A stretch of DNA of 64,000 nucleotides from Aalborgiella sp963841045 (GTDB lineage: Bacteria; Pseudomonadota; Gammaproteobacteria; Burkholderiales; Burkholderiaceae_C). The notes under the pieces were generated by a model. That model made no database searches and had not been told where the DNA came from. It saw only the letters and a program-made list of their open reading frames with translations. How positions within the stretch are numbered: position 1 is the stretch's first letter; each line of letters opens with the position of its first letter. A program made the position numbers and the translations under genes. Where the stretch lies: assembly GCA_963841045.1 (NCBI GenBank), contig CAWJBD010000007.1:215494-279493 (forward strand), in the 5' to 3' direction. Below are positions 47,474 through 56,348 of the stretch, one piece after another.

Positions 47474-48049
47474 TCATTTGCGCTCAGTCAATCCGCGCTC
47501 TGAAATTGGTTTAGGCTCTAACAAGGCCAAGCGCATTTTGGGTTCAGAGGTTTGCTTAGACAGCCAAATACCAAAGAAGTATTTGGCAAACTCGGCATCG
47601 TTGATTTCGCCACGTAACTTGCCGTTGTGCCAAAATTTTGCGCCCTTACCCGGCAGGTGAAAGCCGGTGATGTTGTCGCCCGCTTGCACATTCGGGAATA
47701 CTTTTTGCATTTGCAATTCCCAGTTTTGCAACAAACTTTCGTCGAGCTTGCTTTGCCTGCGCATCTCTTCGATAGAGCGTTTGGCAATGTCTTTGCCCTG
47801 AAAATTGCGCAAGTAATTCAGATCCAAAGCAAACTCGTGTTGCGCATAGTTATCGGCGACAAAATTGGCATTGCGCCACAAGCTGGCTTTGTAGATTTCG
47901 AGTCCAAAAAAAGTCAACTTGGACTCGCCAGTTAAAGCCAGCGTTGGTGAACTGCTCCGAATTTCGGGCGGCAGCGTTTGCGCGATGCCAGAGGCACCAT
48001 GCAACATGACCAAGCTGCATAAAAACTGTGCGAATTGAGCGCGCTTCAT
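47474..48049 (-). CDS. chalcone-isomerase-like periplasmic protein
   Basis: A 191-residue protein with a signal peptide (CSLVMLHGASGIAQT region) followed by TLALTGESKLTFFGLEIYKA and a C-terminal FAKYFFGIWLSKQTSEPKMR. These match the bacterial chalcone_isomerase-like family, related to fatty-acid-binding proteins of the same fold. It starts 7 nt after the methyltransferase and fits a lipid-handling role. Confidence 0.85.
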   Translation of the reverse strand: MKRAQFAQFLCSLVMLHGASGIAQTLPPEIRSSSPTLALTGESKLTFFGLEIYKASLWRNANFVADNYAQHEFALDLNYLRNFQGKDIAKRSIEEMRRQSKLDESLLQNWELQMQKVFPNVQAGDNITGFHLPGKGAKFWHNGKLRGEINDAEFAKYFFGIWLSKQTSEPKMRLALLEPKPISERGLTERK

Positions 48050-48056
48050 GCCCTTG

Positions 48057-49322
48057 TTACTCGGGTTTGTGCAAAGTGAATTGCATCAGGTTGATGTCGC
48101 CGGTATCAAACGCCGCTTCGCAATACGCCAAATAGAATTCCCAAATGTGCATAAAGCGTCCATCAAAACCCAGCTTGGATACTTGTTCTTTTTGCGCCAA
48201 AAATGCATTGCGCCATTCCCGCAATGTTTGGGCATAGTCAGGACCAAAAGCAAAGGCGTCGACCACTTGCAAGCCAGCTTGCTCGGCTTGTTCGCGGAAT
48301 TTTTGTGGGCTGGGTAAGCAGCCACCGGGGAAGATGTATTGCTGAATAAAGTCAGTTGATGCGGCGTAGCGCTCAAACAAATCGTCGCGAATCACAATGC
48401 TTTGGATACAAGCGCGACCACCAGGTTTCAACAGTTTGTTGACTGTTTTGAAGTATTCAGGCCAATAAGATTGACCCACCGCTTCCACCATTTCAATGGA
48501 GCAGATGGCGTCAAACGGCGCATCGCTGATATCGCGGTAATCTTGCAAACGCAAATCGGCTTGCTGCCCTTGGCCAGTTGCAATACCTAACTTGTGCATT
48601 CTGGCATTGGCATAGTCCAACTGTTCGGTGCTGAGGGTGACGCCAACGATTTGGGCCTTGAATTCGCGTGTGGCTTCTTCTGCCAAAGCGCCCCAACCGC
48701 ATCCAATTTCCAGCACACGACTGCCGCTGTTCACGCCCGCCATGCGCAAGGCGCGTTGCACTTTGGCGGTTTGCGCTTGTTCGGCGGGGCGCGTGTAATC
48801 ACCTTCATACCATGCGCCCGAATAGTTCATGGTTTTGTCGAGCCACAGTTGATAAAACGCGTTACCCAAGTCGTAGTGCGCATGGATATTTTTGCGGCTG
48901 TTGCTGCGGCTGTTGTGGTTCAACAGGTGCTTGATGCGGTACAACAAGCGCCCATACCAGGTGCCAAACACCATGGCGTCAATGGCCTGTCGGTTGCTGC
49001 TCAAGAGCTTGAGCAACTCAGTGAGATTGGGTGTGCTCCAATCGCCCGCAATGTAGCTCTCAGCAAATCCAATGTCGCCAGATTTCAGAGCGGCGGAAAA
49101 CACATTCCAATTGTGCAGTGTGATGCTGGCGTTGAAATGTGCAGGATTGCTTGATGTTGTTGGCGTGTGGTAATCGCCAAAGTATCGGCTAGAACCATCA
49201 GGGAAATGAACAGTGAGTACGCCATGCTGTAACTTTTCAAGCAACTGCAAAGCGTAGCGCGCGGTGTTGGGAATAGCTGTGTTGCTTGCGGTGAGGTAAG
49301 GTGAGGTAGCTGTATTCATCAT
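48057..49322 (-). CDS. cyclopropane-fatty-acid synthase-type SAM methyltransferase
   Basis: About 421 residues. The C-terminal methyltransferase domain has NIHAHYDLGNAFYQLWLDKT, MNYSGAWYEGDYTRPAEQAQ, the SAM motif VLEIGCGWGALAEEA and ICSIEMVEAVGQSYWPEYF. CFA-family enzymes add a methylene or methyl group to unsaturated phospholipid acyl chains in the membrane. With the FAD oxidase and DUF1365 upstream this is the set found for methyl/furan fatty acids. ATG 49322 is preferred to GTG 49349. Confidence 0.9.
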   Translation of the reverse strand: MMNTATSPYLTASNTAIPNTARYALQLLEKLQHGVLTVHFPDGSSRYFGDYHTPTTSSNPAHFNASITLHNWNVFSAALKSGDIGFAESYIAGDWSTPNLTELLKLLSSNRQAIDAMVFGTWYGRLLYRIKHLLNHNSRSNSRKNIHAHYDLGNAFYQLWLDKTMNYSGAWYEGDYTRPAEQAQTAKVQRALRMAGVNSGSRVLEIGCGWGALAEEATREFKAQIVGVTLSTEQLDYANARMHKLGIATGQGQQADLRLQDYRDISDAPFDAICSIEMVEAVGQSYWPEYFKTVNKLLKPGGRACIQSIVIRDDLFERYAASTDFIQQYIFPGGCLPSPQKFREQAEQAGLQVVDAFAFGPDYAQTLREWRNAFLAQKEQVSKLGFDGRFMHIWEFYLAYCEAAFDTGDINLMQFTLHKPE

Positions 49323-49351
49323 CAATCCATATAAAAAATGAACTTGCACAA

Positions 49352-50156
49352 TTAACGAGAAACAAGCACTTCGGGTGGCGAAGGCTTGTGGAAGAACGGA
49401 ACTTTTTTAAGCCACAAGCGCAAGGCTTGTGAATGAATGTGAAGCACCACGCCCCACGTCATGGCGGGGTAACGCCAAAAAGCGGTGCGCAATGTTTGTG
49501 GCGTGATGGGCTGCAAATTGCCTTGTAGGTTTGTGCACAGCGTGGGTGTGATTTCTTTTGCATCTGCAGCTTCGAAGTAATCCACAGTGGCCGAAACTTG
49601 TGCACCCTGTGCGCTATTGATCTGATCAAAGCGAAAACGGTATTGACCTGTAACCGGGTTGAATGGTGAGACATGAAATACTTTGTTGGCAAAGTGGTTT
49701 TCGCCAAAACTGGGCGCATCCAGCAAGTAACAATGCTTTTCGCCAAAGGTGTTGTTCACTTCCGCCACAATGGCACGCAAAGCACCGCCTTGGTCGTTTT
49801 CTGCGCGATGGCAATACCAAAAGCTGACTGGTTTGAAGGTGTAGCCCATTACCCGTGGGTAAGTTTGCAACCAGGCTTCACCCGTAGCGTCGTGTATGCC
49901 ATGCTGGTGCAAGAGTTCATCCAACCATGCCAGAGCACCACCTTGGGCAATATGCACGATGGTCACCGTGATCGGTGTCAAAAAAGCTCAGCAATCCAGC
50001 ACGGTTGTTTTGCCATGTACCTGAGCCATGCTTGCTTTTAGACATGCTGCGCATGGGCAACATGAGAAAGTAGGTGGCGTATTTGAACGCGTGGCGCTGC
50101 GGGCGTGCACGCGCATGGAACACATGACCAAAGCCAATGTGTGGCATGTTTGGCAT
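49352..50156 (-). CDS. DUF1365 protein, one frameshift
   Basis: About 267 residues over two frames. Part 1 from ATG 50156 reads MPNMPHIGFGHVFHARARPQ and ends ...LLSFFDTDHGDHRA; a +1 step at GCATATTGCC (about 49949-49953, one extra T) leads to IAQGGALAWLDELLHQHG. Later motifs TYPRVMGYTFKPVSFWYCHR and FHVSPFNPVTGQYRFRF are DUF1365 hallmarks. It overlaps the FAD oxidase stop as TGATG. The family is usually annotated with cyclopropane-fatty-acid synthesis; its biochemical role is not settled. Confidence 0.87.
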
Positions 50157-51479
50157 CAGATGTCTCCCCCCAGCAGGCCGGCATCGCTCAGCAGTTTGAC
50201 ACTGGCGCTTAAACCGGCTTTGAGGCCGTCTTCGTGAAAGCCATAGCCCATCCATGCGCCCGCAAAATAGCAGTTGTTTTGTCCTTGTAATTGGGACATC
50301 TTGGATTGCGCTGCCACGGCGCGCAAATCAAAAACAGGGTGCGCATAGTTGATGGTTTGCAACACCTTTTGCGGGTCTATCGCACGCACAGGGTTCAGCG
50401 ATACGATGACCGCTTGTTGCCAAGGCAAAGGTTGCAGTTTGTTGAGTAAATAGTGCAAGCAAACTTGTTGACCTTCGCGCCCTTTCGCTGTGGCGCGTTC
50501 ATAGTTCCAAGCTGCCCATGCCTTGGTGTTTTTAGGTAATACACTGGTATCGGTATGCAGCACAGCGGTGTTGCGCTGGTAGGGTATGGCGCTTAAAACA
50601 GATTGCTGTTCAAGACTTGGCGCGCTCAAAATTTTCAAAGCTTGGTCTGAATGGGTGGCGAGGATGACTTTGTCAAACCATTCGCTGCCAGTGTGCGTGT
50701 GCACGCGCACACCGCTGGGTTGCCCATCACTGGCTGCTACGTATTCAATTTTTAAAACGGGTGAATTGAGACGCTTGTCCTCAATACCGCTGACGATTTG
50801 CTTGACATAGTTGCGCGCGCCGCCCGCAACAGTCCACCACTGCGGGCGATTGCTGACTTGCAGCAAACCATGGTTGTGGCAAAAGCGCACCATGGTGGAT
50901 GTCGGGAATTGCAACATTTGCTCGGTTGGACAGCTCCAAATGCAAGCCATCATGGGCAAAAAATACCAGTCGCAAAATTCTTGGCTGAAATTGTGCGCAC
51001 GCAAAAAATCGCCCAATGGCATGGTCAATTCATCGTCATTGCCATTTGTAGCCAAGTGCGTGGTGAGCTTGTTAAAGCGCAACAAATCGCGCAACATGCG
51101 CCAAAAACGCGGGTTCAGCAAATTGCGTTTTTGGGCAAACACCGAGTCCAAATTGGTGCCGCTCCACTCGATGTTTGAAGCCTGCGATGTTGGATCAGCG
51201 GCTTGCACCGAAAACGACATGTCCGATTTGGCGGTGGCGACTTTCAGTTCAGCCATGAGTGAAATGAAATGGGGGTATGTGCGTTCGTTGAACACCAAGA
51301 AGCCGGTATCCACACCGTGCGTCACCAGTCCAGTTGGCGTTGGCAAGGTGACATCGACCGTGTTGGTATGGCCACCAAAATAGTTGCCGGACTCGAACAG
51401 CGTGACATCCACTTTGTGCTTGAAGTGCATGGGCAGCTGCCAGACCAGATATGCCAGAACCAACAATCGCGACTTTCAT
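50156..51479 (-). CDS. FAD-dependent amine-oxidase-like oxidoreductase, one frameshift
   Basis: About 440 residues over two frames. ATG 51479 gives MKVAIVGSGISGLAAAHALQ with the FAD GxGxxG; a +1 step at CTTCAAGCAC (about 51420-51428) continues HKVDVTLFESGNYFGGHTNT. ATNGNDDELTMPLGDFL and CYFAGAWMGYGFHEDGLKAG (C-terminal FAD contact) complete the fold. Relatives are often annotated cyclopropane-fatty-acid-associated or desaturase-like. It leads the eight-gene minus-strand operon and is divergent from a TetR gene. Confidence 0.88.
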
Positions 51480-51517
51480 TGAAAACAAACTCCTAAACGG
51501 TGATTTTTGGCAATTGT

Positions 51518-51541
51518 ATACCAATTGGTATTTATAAATAC
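51518..51541. promoter_or_regulatory. two overlapping perfect palindromes between the FAD oxidase operon and tetR
   Basis: ATACCAATTGGTAT (51518-51531) and GTATTTATAAATAC (51528-51541) are both exact 14-bp palindromes sharing four bases. They lie in the 137-bp divergent promoter region, which also holds TATAAATA-like -10 sequences. Likely operator for the adjacent TetR protein. Confidence 0.68.
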
Positions 51542-51616
51542 TAAATAGTAATAATTTAATCTAATTTGTATTTATTTGGTCTTTTGATTCATTTTTCGCG
51601 TTTAGCGGACTAAAAT

Positions 51617-52241
51617 ATGCGGATGACGAAAAACCCACCTGTGAAGGTTTCATTCAAAGCCCAGATGCTGTTGGCACGTGAAGACGCGATCATTCGATCG
51701 GTCAATTTGATGCTGGCGCAAAAAGGATTCGACGCCATGACGGTGGACGAAGTGGCCGCCGATGTGGGCATTGCCAAGGCCAGCCTGTACAAGCACTTCC
51801 CCAGTAAAGAAGACTTGGCTGCTGCGGCCATGGTGTTTGTGATGCGGCGCGCACAACAGTATTTAGATGAATTGCCAACTGCAAGCTACGCCGTTTGAAA
51901 AAATCAAACACGTCGTGCGCTGGGTAATGAATTTAAAACTCGCAGGCGAAATGCCTTCATTGCCCAGCCAGAACTCCAGCTTGCGCACCACTTTGATGAA
52001 CAACAAAGACTATATGGATGGTTTGATGGACGTCAGTGACCGTTTGGGCGCATGGATTGAAGCGGCGCAAGCACAAGGCGATATCAACAGCAAGTTACCC
52101 GCCATAGCGATTCTTTATACCTTGTATGCACGCGCCTGCGACCCAGTACTGGAGTTTTTGAAAATGGGTGATTTGTACAATGACGAACAAGTCATTGACT
52201 TGGTGATGGCCACTTGCTTTGACGGCATCAACGCACGCTGA
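51617..52241 (+). CDS. TetR-family regulator, one frameshift
   Basis: About 207 residues over two frames. The DNA-binding domain is intact: AREDAIIRSVNLMLAQKGFD, then VDEVAADVGIAKASLYKHFP. After LDEL a +1 step near GAATTGCCAACTG (about 51868-51880) is needed to enter the ligand domain, QLQATPFEKIKHVVRW onward. It is divergent from the fatty-acid-modification operon and is its likely repressor. Confidence 0.85.
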
Positions 52242-52274
52242 ATGGCCTGAGAAAAGATGCGATGAAAGCATCAA

Positions 52275-52341
52275 TTGCTATACTTATAATAGCAATATAG
52301 GCAATCAATACGCCGGCTAGAGGCCAAAAACGCTTATAAAA
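52275..52341 (-). repeat. palindromic element copy (intergenic, near consensus)
   Basis: TTGCTATACTTATAATAGCA hairpin, then GGCAATCAATACGCCGG, CTAGAGGCC and AAAAACGCTTATAAA. One of the best-conserved copies, between the convergent tetR and FAA-hydrolase genes. Confidence 0.87.
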
Positions 52342-52358
52342 CCAGCGGAGATGATGTA

Positions 52359-53222
52359 TTAGCGCTTGAACGCCACCACGGTCTGTTCTTGCTCGCCCAA
52401 ACCTTCAATCCCTAGCTTCATCACATCACCTTTTTTCAAAAACACGGGTGCGGGTTTGCCGTCTTTTTTCATGCCCATGCCCACGCCAGGCGGTGTGCCG
52501 GTGGTGATGATGTCGCCTGGCATCAGGGTCATGAACTGGCTCAGGTAGCTGATGATTTTGGCAACATTGAAAATCATGGTTTTGGTTGAGCCGCTTTGCA
52601 TGCGTTTGCCGTTCAAGTCCAACCACAGTTTGAGATTTTGCGGATTGGGCACTTCATCACGCGTCACCAACCAAGGTCCAATCGGACCAAAGGTGTCGCA
52701 GCCTTTGCCTCTGTCCCATTGCGGTCCACGCTCCAATTGAAATTCACGTTCAGAGACATCGTTGACGGTGCAATAGCCTGCCACAAAGTTAAGCGCTTCT
52801 TTTTGCGACACATAGCGTGCCTTGGTGCCGATCACAATGCCCAGTTCAACTTCCCAGTCGGTTTTGACCGAGCCTTTGGGCAGCATCACAGGGTCGTTCG
52901 CACCTTGTATGCAAGTGGTTGATTTCATGAAGACGATGGGCTCTTTGGGTATCGGCATCCCCGCTTCAGCCGCATGGTCAGAATAATTCAAACCTATGCC
53001 AATGAACTTGCCAATGTTTCCCACCGGGCTGCCCATGCGGCGTTTGCCTTTGACAAGCGGCAATTTTGATGTGTCCACTTTCCGAATTTTGGCAAGCGTT
53101 TTGTCACCAAGGTGTTCAGGGGTGATGTCCGCTATGACAGAACTCAAGTCTCGCAGCTTGCCATCCTTGTCAATCAAGCCCGGCTTTTCTTTGCCAAAAG
53201 GTCCAAAGCGTACAAGTTTCAT
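52359..53222 (-). CDS. fumarylacetoacetate hydrolase family protein
   Basis: A 287-residue FAH-fold enzyme. The metal-site residues lie in GIGLNYSDHAAEAG, DWEVELGIVIGTKARYVS and GYCTVNDVSEREFQLERG; the C-terminal TGTPPGVGMGMK is the usual loop. Members hydrolyse or decarboxylate C-C bonds in aromatic or sugar catabolism (ureidoglycolate lyase, 5-oxopent-3-ene-tricarboxylate decarboxylase and others). The substrate cannot be told from context. Confidence 0.9.
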   Translation of the reverse strand: MKLVRFGPFGKEKPGLIDKDGKLRDLSSVIADITPEHLGDKTLAKIRKVDTSKLPLVKGKRRMGSPVGNIGKFIGIGLNYSDHAAEAGMPIPKEPIVFMKSTTCIQGANDPVMLPKGSVKTDWEVELGIVIGTKARYVSQKEALNFVAGYCTVNDVSEREFQLERGPQWDRGKGCDTFGPIGPWLVTRDEVPNPQNLKLWLDLNGKRMQSGSTKTMIFNVAKIISYLSQFMTLMPGDIITTGTPPGVGMGMKKDGKPAPVFLKKGDVMKLGIEGLGEQEQTVVAFKR

Positions 53223-53240
53223 ATTGTTAGGTGCGAAAGC

Positions 53241-53879
53241 TTAAGCCAGCAATTGTGCAAAGCTGGCATCCAAATGCTCAGTGGGTATGCGTTTGAAGCC
53301 TGTGCGAGTGAAGCGTTGTACACGTCCCACTACAAATGCGGTTAACACCGATGCCTTGACTTGTGCATCCACAGTGGGTGTGCTGGATTTTTGTACGTCA
53401 GCCAGCAAACGCAAACTTTGCTTCAGGCTGGATTCAAAGCGGTCAAAAAATTGGTTCATGCGTTGTTGCAAGCGTTCATTTTCAAACACCAAAGCATCAC
53501 CCGCCATGACGCGCGCCATGCCGGGGTTTTTTTCAGCAAATTGCAGCAGCATCGTCATGATTTTGGCAACTTGCGCTTTCGGGTTGGCTTCGCGCTCGTA
53601 AATTTGGTTGATGAGGCTGAAAACAGACGATTCGATGAACTCAATCAGACCTTCAAACATTTGCGCTTTGCTGGCAAAGTGGCGGTACAAGGCGGCTTCG
53701 CTGACATCTAATTTTTTAGCCAGCGCAGCGGTCGTGATGCGCTCTGCGCCCGCGCCTTCCAGCATGGCGGCCAGCGTTTGCAAAATTTGCACACGTCGCT
53801 CGCCAGGTTTGGGGCGTTTTTTACTGACGTCCGTGTCTTGGTCTGGTGTTTGAACGGTTTCTTGTTGTGTGGTGTTCAT
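53241..53879 (-). CDS. slmA: nucleoid occlusion factor SlmA
   Basis: A 212-residue TetR-fold protein. RRVQILQTLAAMLEGAGAER, ITTAALAKKLDVSEAALYRH and FASKAQMFEGLIEFIESSVF match SlmA closely. SlmA binds specific chromosomal sites and blocks FtsZ polymerisation over the nucleoid. Divergent from the hemJ-like gene. Confidence 0.92.
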   Translation of the reverse strand: MNTTQQETVQTPDQDTDVSKKRPKPGERRVQILQTLAAMLEGAGAERITTAALAKKLDVSEAALYRHFASKAQMFEGLIEFIESSVFSLINQIYEREANPKAQVAKIMTMLLQFAEKNPGMARVMAGDALVFENERLQQRMNQFFDRFESSLKQSLRLLADVQKSSTPTVDAQVKASVLTAFVVGRVQRFTRTGFKRIPTEHLDASFAQLLA

Positions 53880-53893
53880 AGCGTCAGCATGAA

Positions 53894-53920
53894 TGCAAAA
53901 GGTGCAAAAGTTGCAAAAGT
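53894..53920 (+). repeat. three 9-bp tandem repeats upstream of slmA
   Basis: TGCAAAAGG, TGCAAAAGT, TGCAAAAGT follow each other without gaps in the slmA/hemJ divergent promoter region. They may be regulator contacts spaced by about one helical turn, or simple slippage. Confidence 0.55.
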
Positions 53921-53977
53921 AGATTTACCCATACTTTAGCACGAGGCAATGCACGTTCAAGGTATAAACTAGAGCCC

Positions 53978-54421
53978 ATGCTTTGGATTAAATCACTACA
54001 CATCGTTTTTGTGACCAGTTGGTTCGCTGGTTTGTTTTACTTGCCGCGCATTTTTGTCAATTTGGCCATGGTGCCAGAAGGCTCTGTCGCAGAACACGCA
54101 AGATTAATCTTGATGGCCAACAAGTTGTACCGGTTCATGACCATATTGGCTGTGCCTGCTGTCGGTTTGGGCTTGTGGCTGTGGCTTTATTACGGCATTG
54201 GATTGCAGGGGACTCAATGGCTGGATGCATACCAAACTATTTTTGGTGGTGCTCGCGCTGGGCTACCACCACAGTTGTGGTCGCTTGTTGAAAAAGTTTC
54301 AAAACACAGCACAACGGACGCAAGCAACCATCGCAGCCATGTTTGGTACCGCTGGTACAACGAATTGCCGGTGTTGTTGCTATTGGCCATCGTGATTCTC
54401 GTGGTGCTTAAACCTTTTTAA
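53978..54421 (+). CDS. hemJ: HemJ/CopD-family membrane protein, two compensating frameshifts
   Basis: About 147 residues. MLWIKSLHIVFVTSWFAGLF and FYLPRIFVNLAMVP at the start and SHVWYRWYNELPVLLLLAIV at the end match HemJ, the membrane protoporphyrinogen IX oxidase of many proteobacteria. The central third reads out of frame (DAYQTIFGGARAGL...); another frame gives the expected GWMHTKLFLVVLALGYHHSC. A +1 step near 54217-54225 and a -1 step near 54313-54322 restore it. As sequenced the protein would have a scrambled middle helix. Confidence 0.82.
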   Translation: MLWIKSLHIVFVTSWFAGLFYLPRIFVNLAMVPEGSVAEHARLILMANKLYRFMTILAVPAVGLGLWLWLYYGIGLQGTQWLDAYQTIFGGARAGLPPQLWSLVEKVSKHSTTDASNHRSHVWYRWYNELPVLLLLAIVILVVLKPF

Positions 54422-54463
54422 GCGACCGTCATTCGCATGAATAGCTCATTGAACCGCTGGTAA

Positions 54464-55614
54464 ATGGCTACATACACCGCAAAAACCCAGCACAAAACCA
54501 TCGCGTGGCCATTCACCTTGGTCTATCTGGCATTGGTCATTTATGCCAGCTTGTACCCGTTTGAACAATGGCGTGATCAAGGGGTTGTGCCGTGGGCGTT
54601 CATCATGCAACCCTGGCCAAAATACTGGACATGGTTTGACATCGTCATCAACATGTTGGGCTATGCGCCCTTGGGCTTTTTAGGCGCACTGACTGCAATG
54701 CGCATGGGCTATGCCAAACAGGCTGTTTGGTTGGTGAGCTTGCTGATCTTGTTGTTGTCATTTGTATTAGAGGGCATCCAAAGCTATTTGCCAGCGCGCG
54801 TTTCGTCGAATGTGGATTTTGCGTTGAATGTGCTGGGTGCCTTCATTGGGGTAGTTTGCGCATGGGGATTGGAGCGCATGGGCGCTATCAACCATTGGCA
54901 ACAATTCAAAACAAAATGGTTCATGAAAGATGCACGCGGCGCATTGGTGCTGCTGGGTTTGTGGCCCGTGGCATTGGTGTTCCCTGCGGCTGTGCCATTG
55001 GGCTTGGGGCAAGTGCTGGAGCGATTGGAAGAGTATTTGGGCGAAGCTTTGGCAGACACGGCGTTTTTAGAATGGCTGCCCATGCGCTCTGTTGAGCTTG
55101 AGCCCTTGTTGCCTGGCGCAGAAGTGATGTGCGTGATGCTGGGTGCTTTGGTGCCAATATTGTTGGGCTATTCGGTGATCAAACACATATCGAAACGTTT
55201 TACTTTCATGATGGCAGTTTTGCGATGGCTGTCATCGTGTCCTCGCTATCAGCAGCACTTAGTTTTGGTCCTGAACATACATGGGCATGGATCAGTTTGC
55301 CCGTTCAAGTTGGGCTTATATTTGCAATAGGTTTGGCGGTGTTATTTCTTATCTTGCCAGTTCGTGCGTGCTTGGCTTTGCTGTTGCTGGTGCAATTGCT
55401 TTTGCTATTCATCTTGAATTTAGCGCCCACCAACCCGTATTTTGCGCAAACATTGCAAACGTGGGAACAAGGGCGATTCATCCGATTTCATGGCGTAGCG
55501 CAGTGGCTGGGTTGGCTTTGGCCATTTGCGCGGTGGGCTATGTTTTGGTGCGTGTGTCGAGTAACCAAGGATTTAAAAACAAATGAATCTCATTCCAATC
55601 AATATACACATTAA
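54464..55614 (+). CDS. VanZ-family membrane protein, one frameshift
   Basis: About 383 residues over two frames. PFTLVYLALVIYASLYPFEQ, NMLGYAPLGFLGAL and YLPARVSSNVDFALNVLGAF are VanZ-like features, with some eight or more membrane spans. The frame is lost near GCAGTTTTGCG (about 55220-55230); one more T would give MMAVFAMAVIVSSLSAALSF and the C-terminal GRFIRFHGVAQWLGWLWPFA. The corrected reading overlaps the FkbM gene start by about 30 nt, so the two are probably cotranscribed. Function in this family is poorly known. Confidence 0.82.
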
Positions 55615-56332
55615 TGGCGCAAACTTGGTATTCAAGGTCAGAGAAAACTCGACTGGCGACCACGGTGTGGTGCATCAAATATTCCAAAGTCTAGATTACG
55701 ACATATCTCAATGGGTGCAGGGACAAAAACTACTTCAATACCATCAAGAACAGTCTGCTGTTCGTCAATCCTTAATCGTTGACGCAGGTGCCAATATTGG
55801 CGCATCGGTGGTGTATTTTAAAAATACCTATCCCAATGCCTATGTGTATGCGATTGAGCCAGATATTAACAATTGGCAGTTGCTTGAAATCAACTCAACC
55901 AATTATGGTGATAAAACCAATTTTTATGGTGCCATCTCCAATGTCGATGGCACTTTGAGTTTGATTGACCCTGGTTTGTCTGATTGGGGGTTTCGCACAC
56001 AGGCGTCTGTCGAAAGCCAAGAGAAGCAAATTACAGTGAAAAGCATTTCACCGCAAACCATCTTGGACGACACAAAATACGCTCAGATGACACCTTTGAT
56101 TTTCAAAATAGACATTGAAGGTGCCGAGAGCCAGTTGTTTCAGGGGGATACCTCATGGATGTCAAAGTTTGCATTGATTGTCATCGAGCTGCACGACTGG
56201 ATGCTGCCATTTTCTGGGTCATCAAGCCATTTTTTCAAAGCCATGGTGCAACATGATTTTGATTTTGTGCACAAAGGTGAAAATGCATTTTTGTTCAATC
56301 GCCGCATCTTGTCACCTGATGTTTTGGCTTAG
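55583..56332 (+). CDS. FkbM-family SAM-dependent methyltransferase
   Basis: A 249-residue methyltransferase. SLIVDAGANIGASVVYFKNT is the SAM motif I, YAIEPDINNWQLLEIN motif II, and LIFKIDIEGAESQLFQG the FkbM-type conserved segment. FkbM enzymes commonly O-methylate sugars or polyketides. Here the gene ends only 16 nt before the N-glycosyltransferase gene, so methylation of a glycan built by that enzyme is a reasonable guess. More A+T-rich than the genes upstream by appearance. Confidence 0.9.
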   Translation: MNLIPINIHINGANLVFKVRENSTGDHGVVHQIFQSLDYDISQWVQGQKLLQYHQEQSAVRQSLIVDAGANIGASVVYFKNTYPNAYVYAIEPDINNWQLLEINSTNYGDKTNFYGAISNVDGTLSLIDPGLSDWGFRTQASVESQEKQITVKSISPQTILDDTKYAQMTPLIFKIDIEGAESQLFQGDTSWMSKFALIVIELHDWMLPFSGSSSHFFKAMVQHDFDFVHKGENAFLFNRRILSPDVLA

Positions 56333-56348
56333 TGCATGAAACTTGTCT

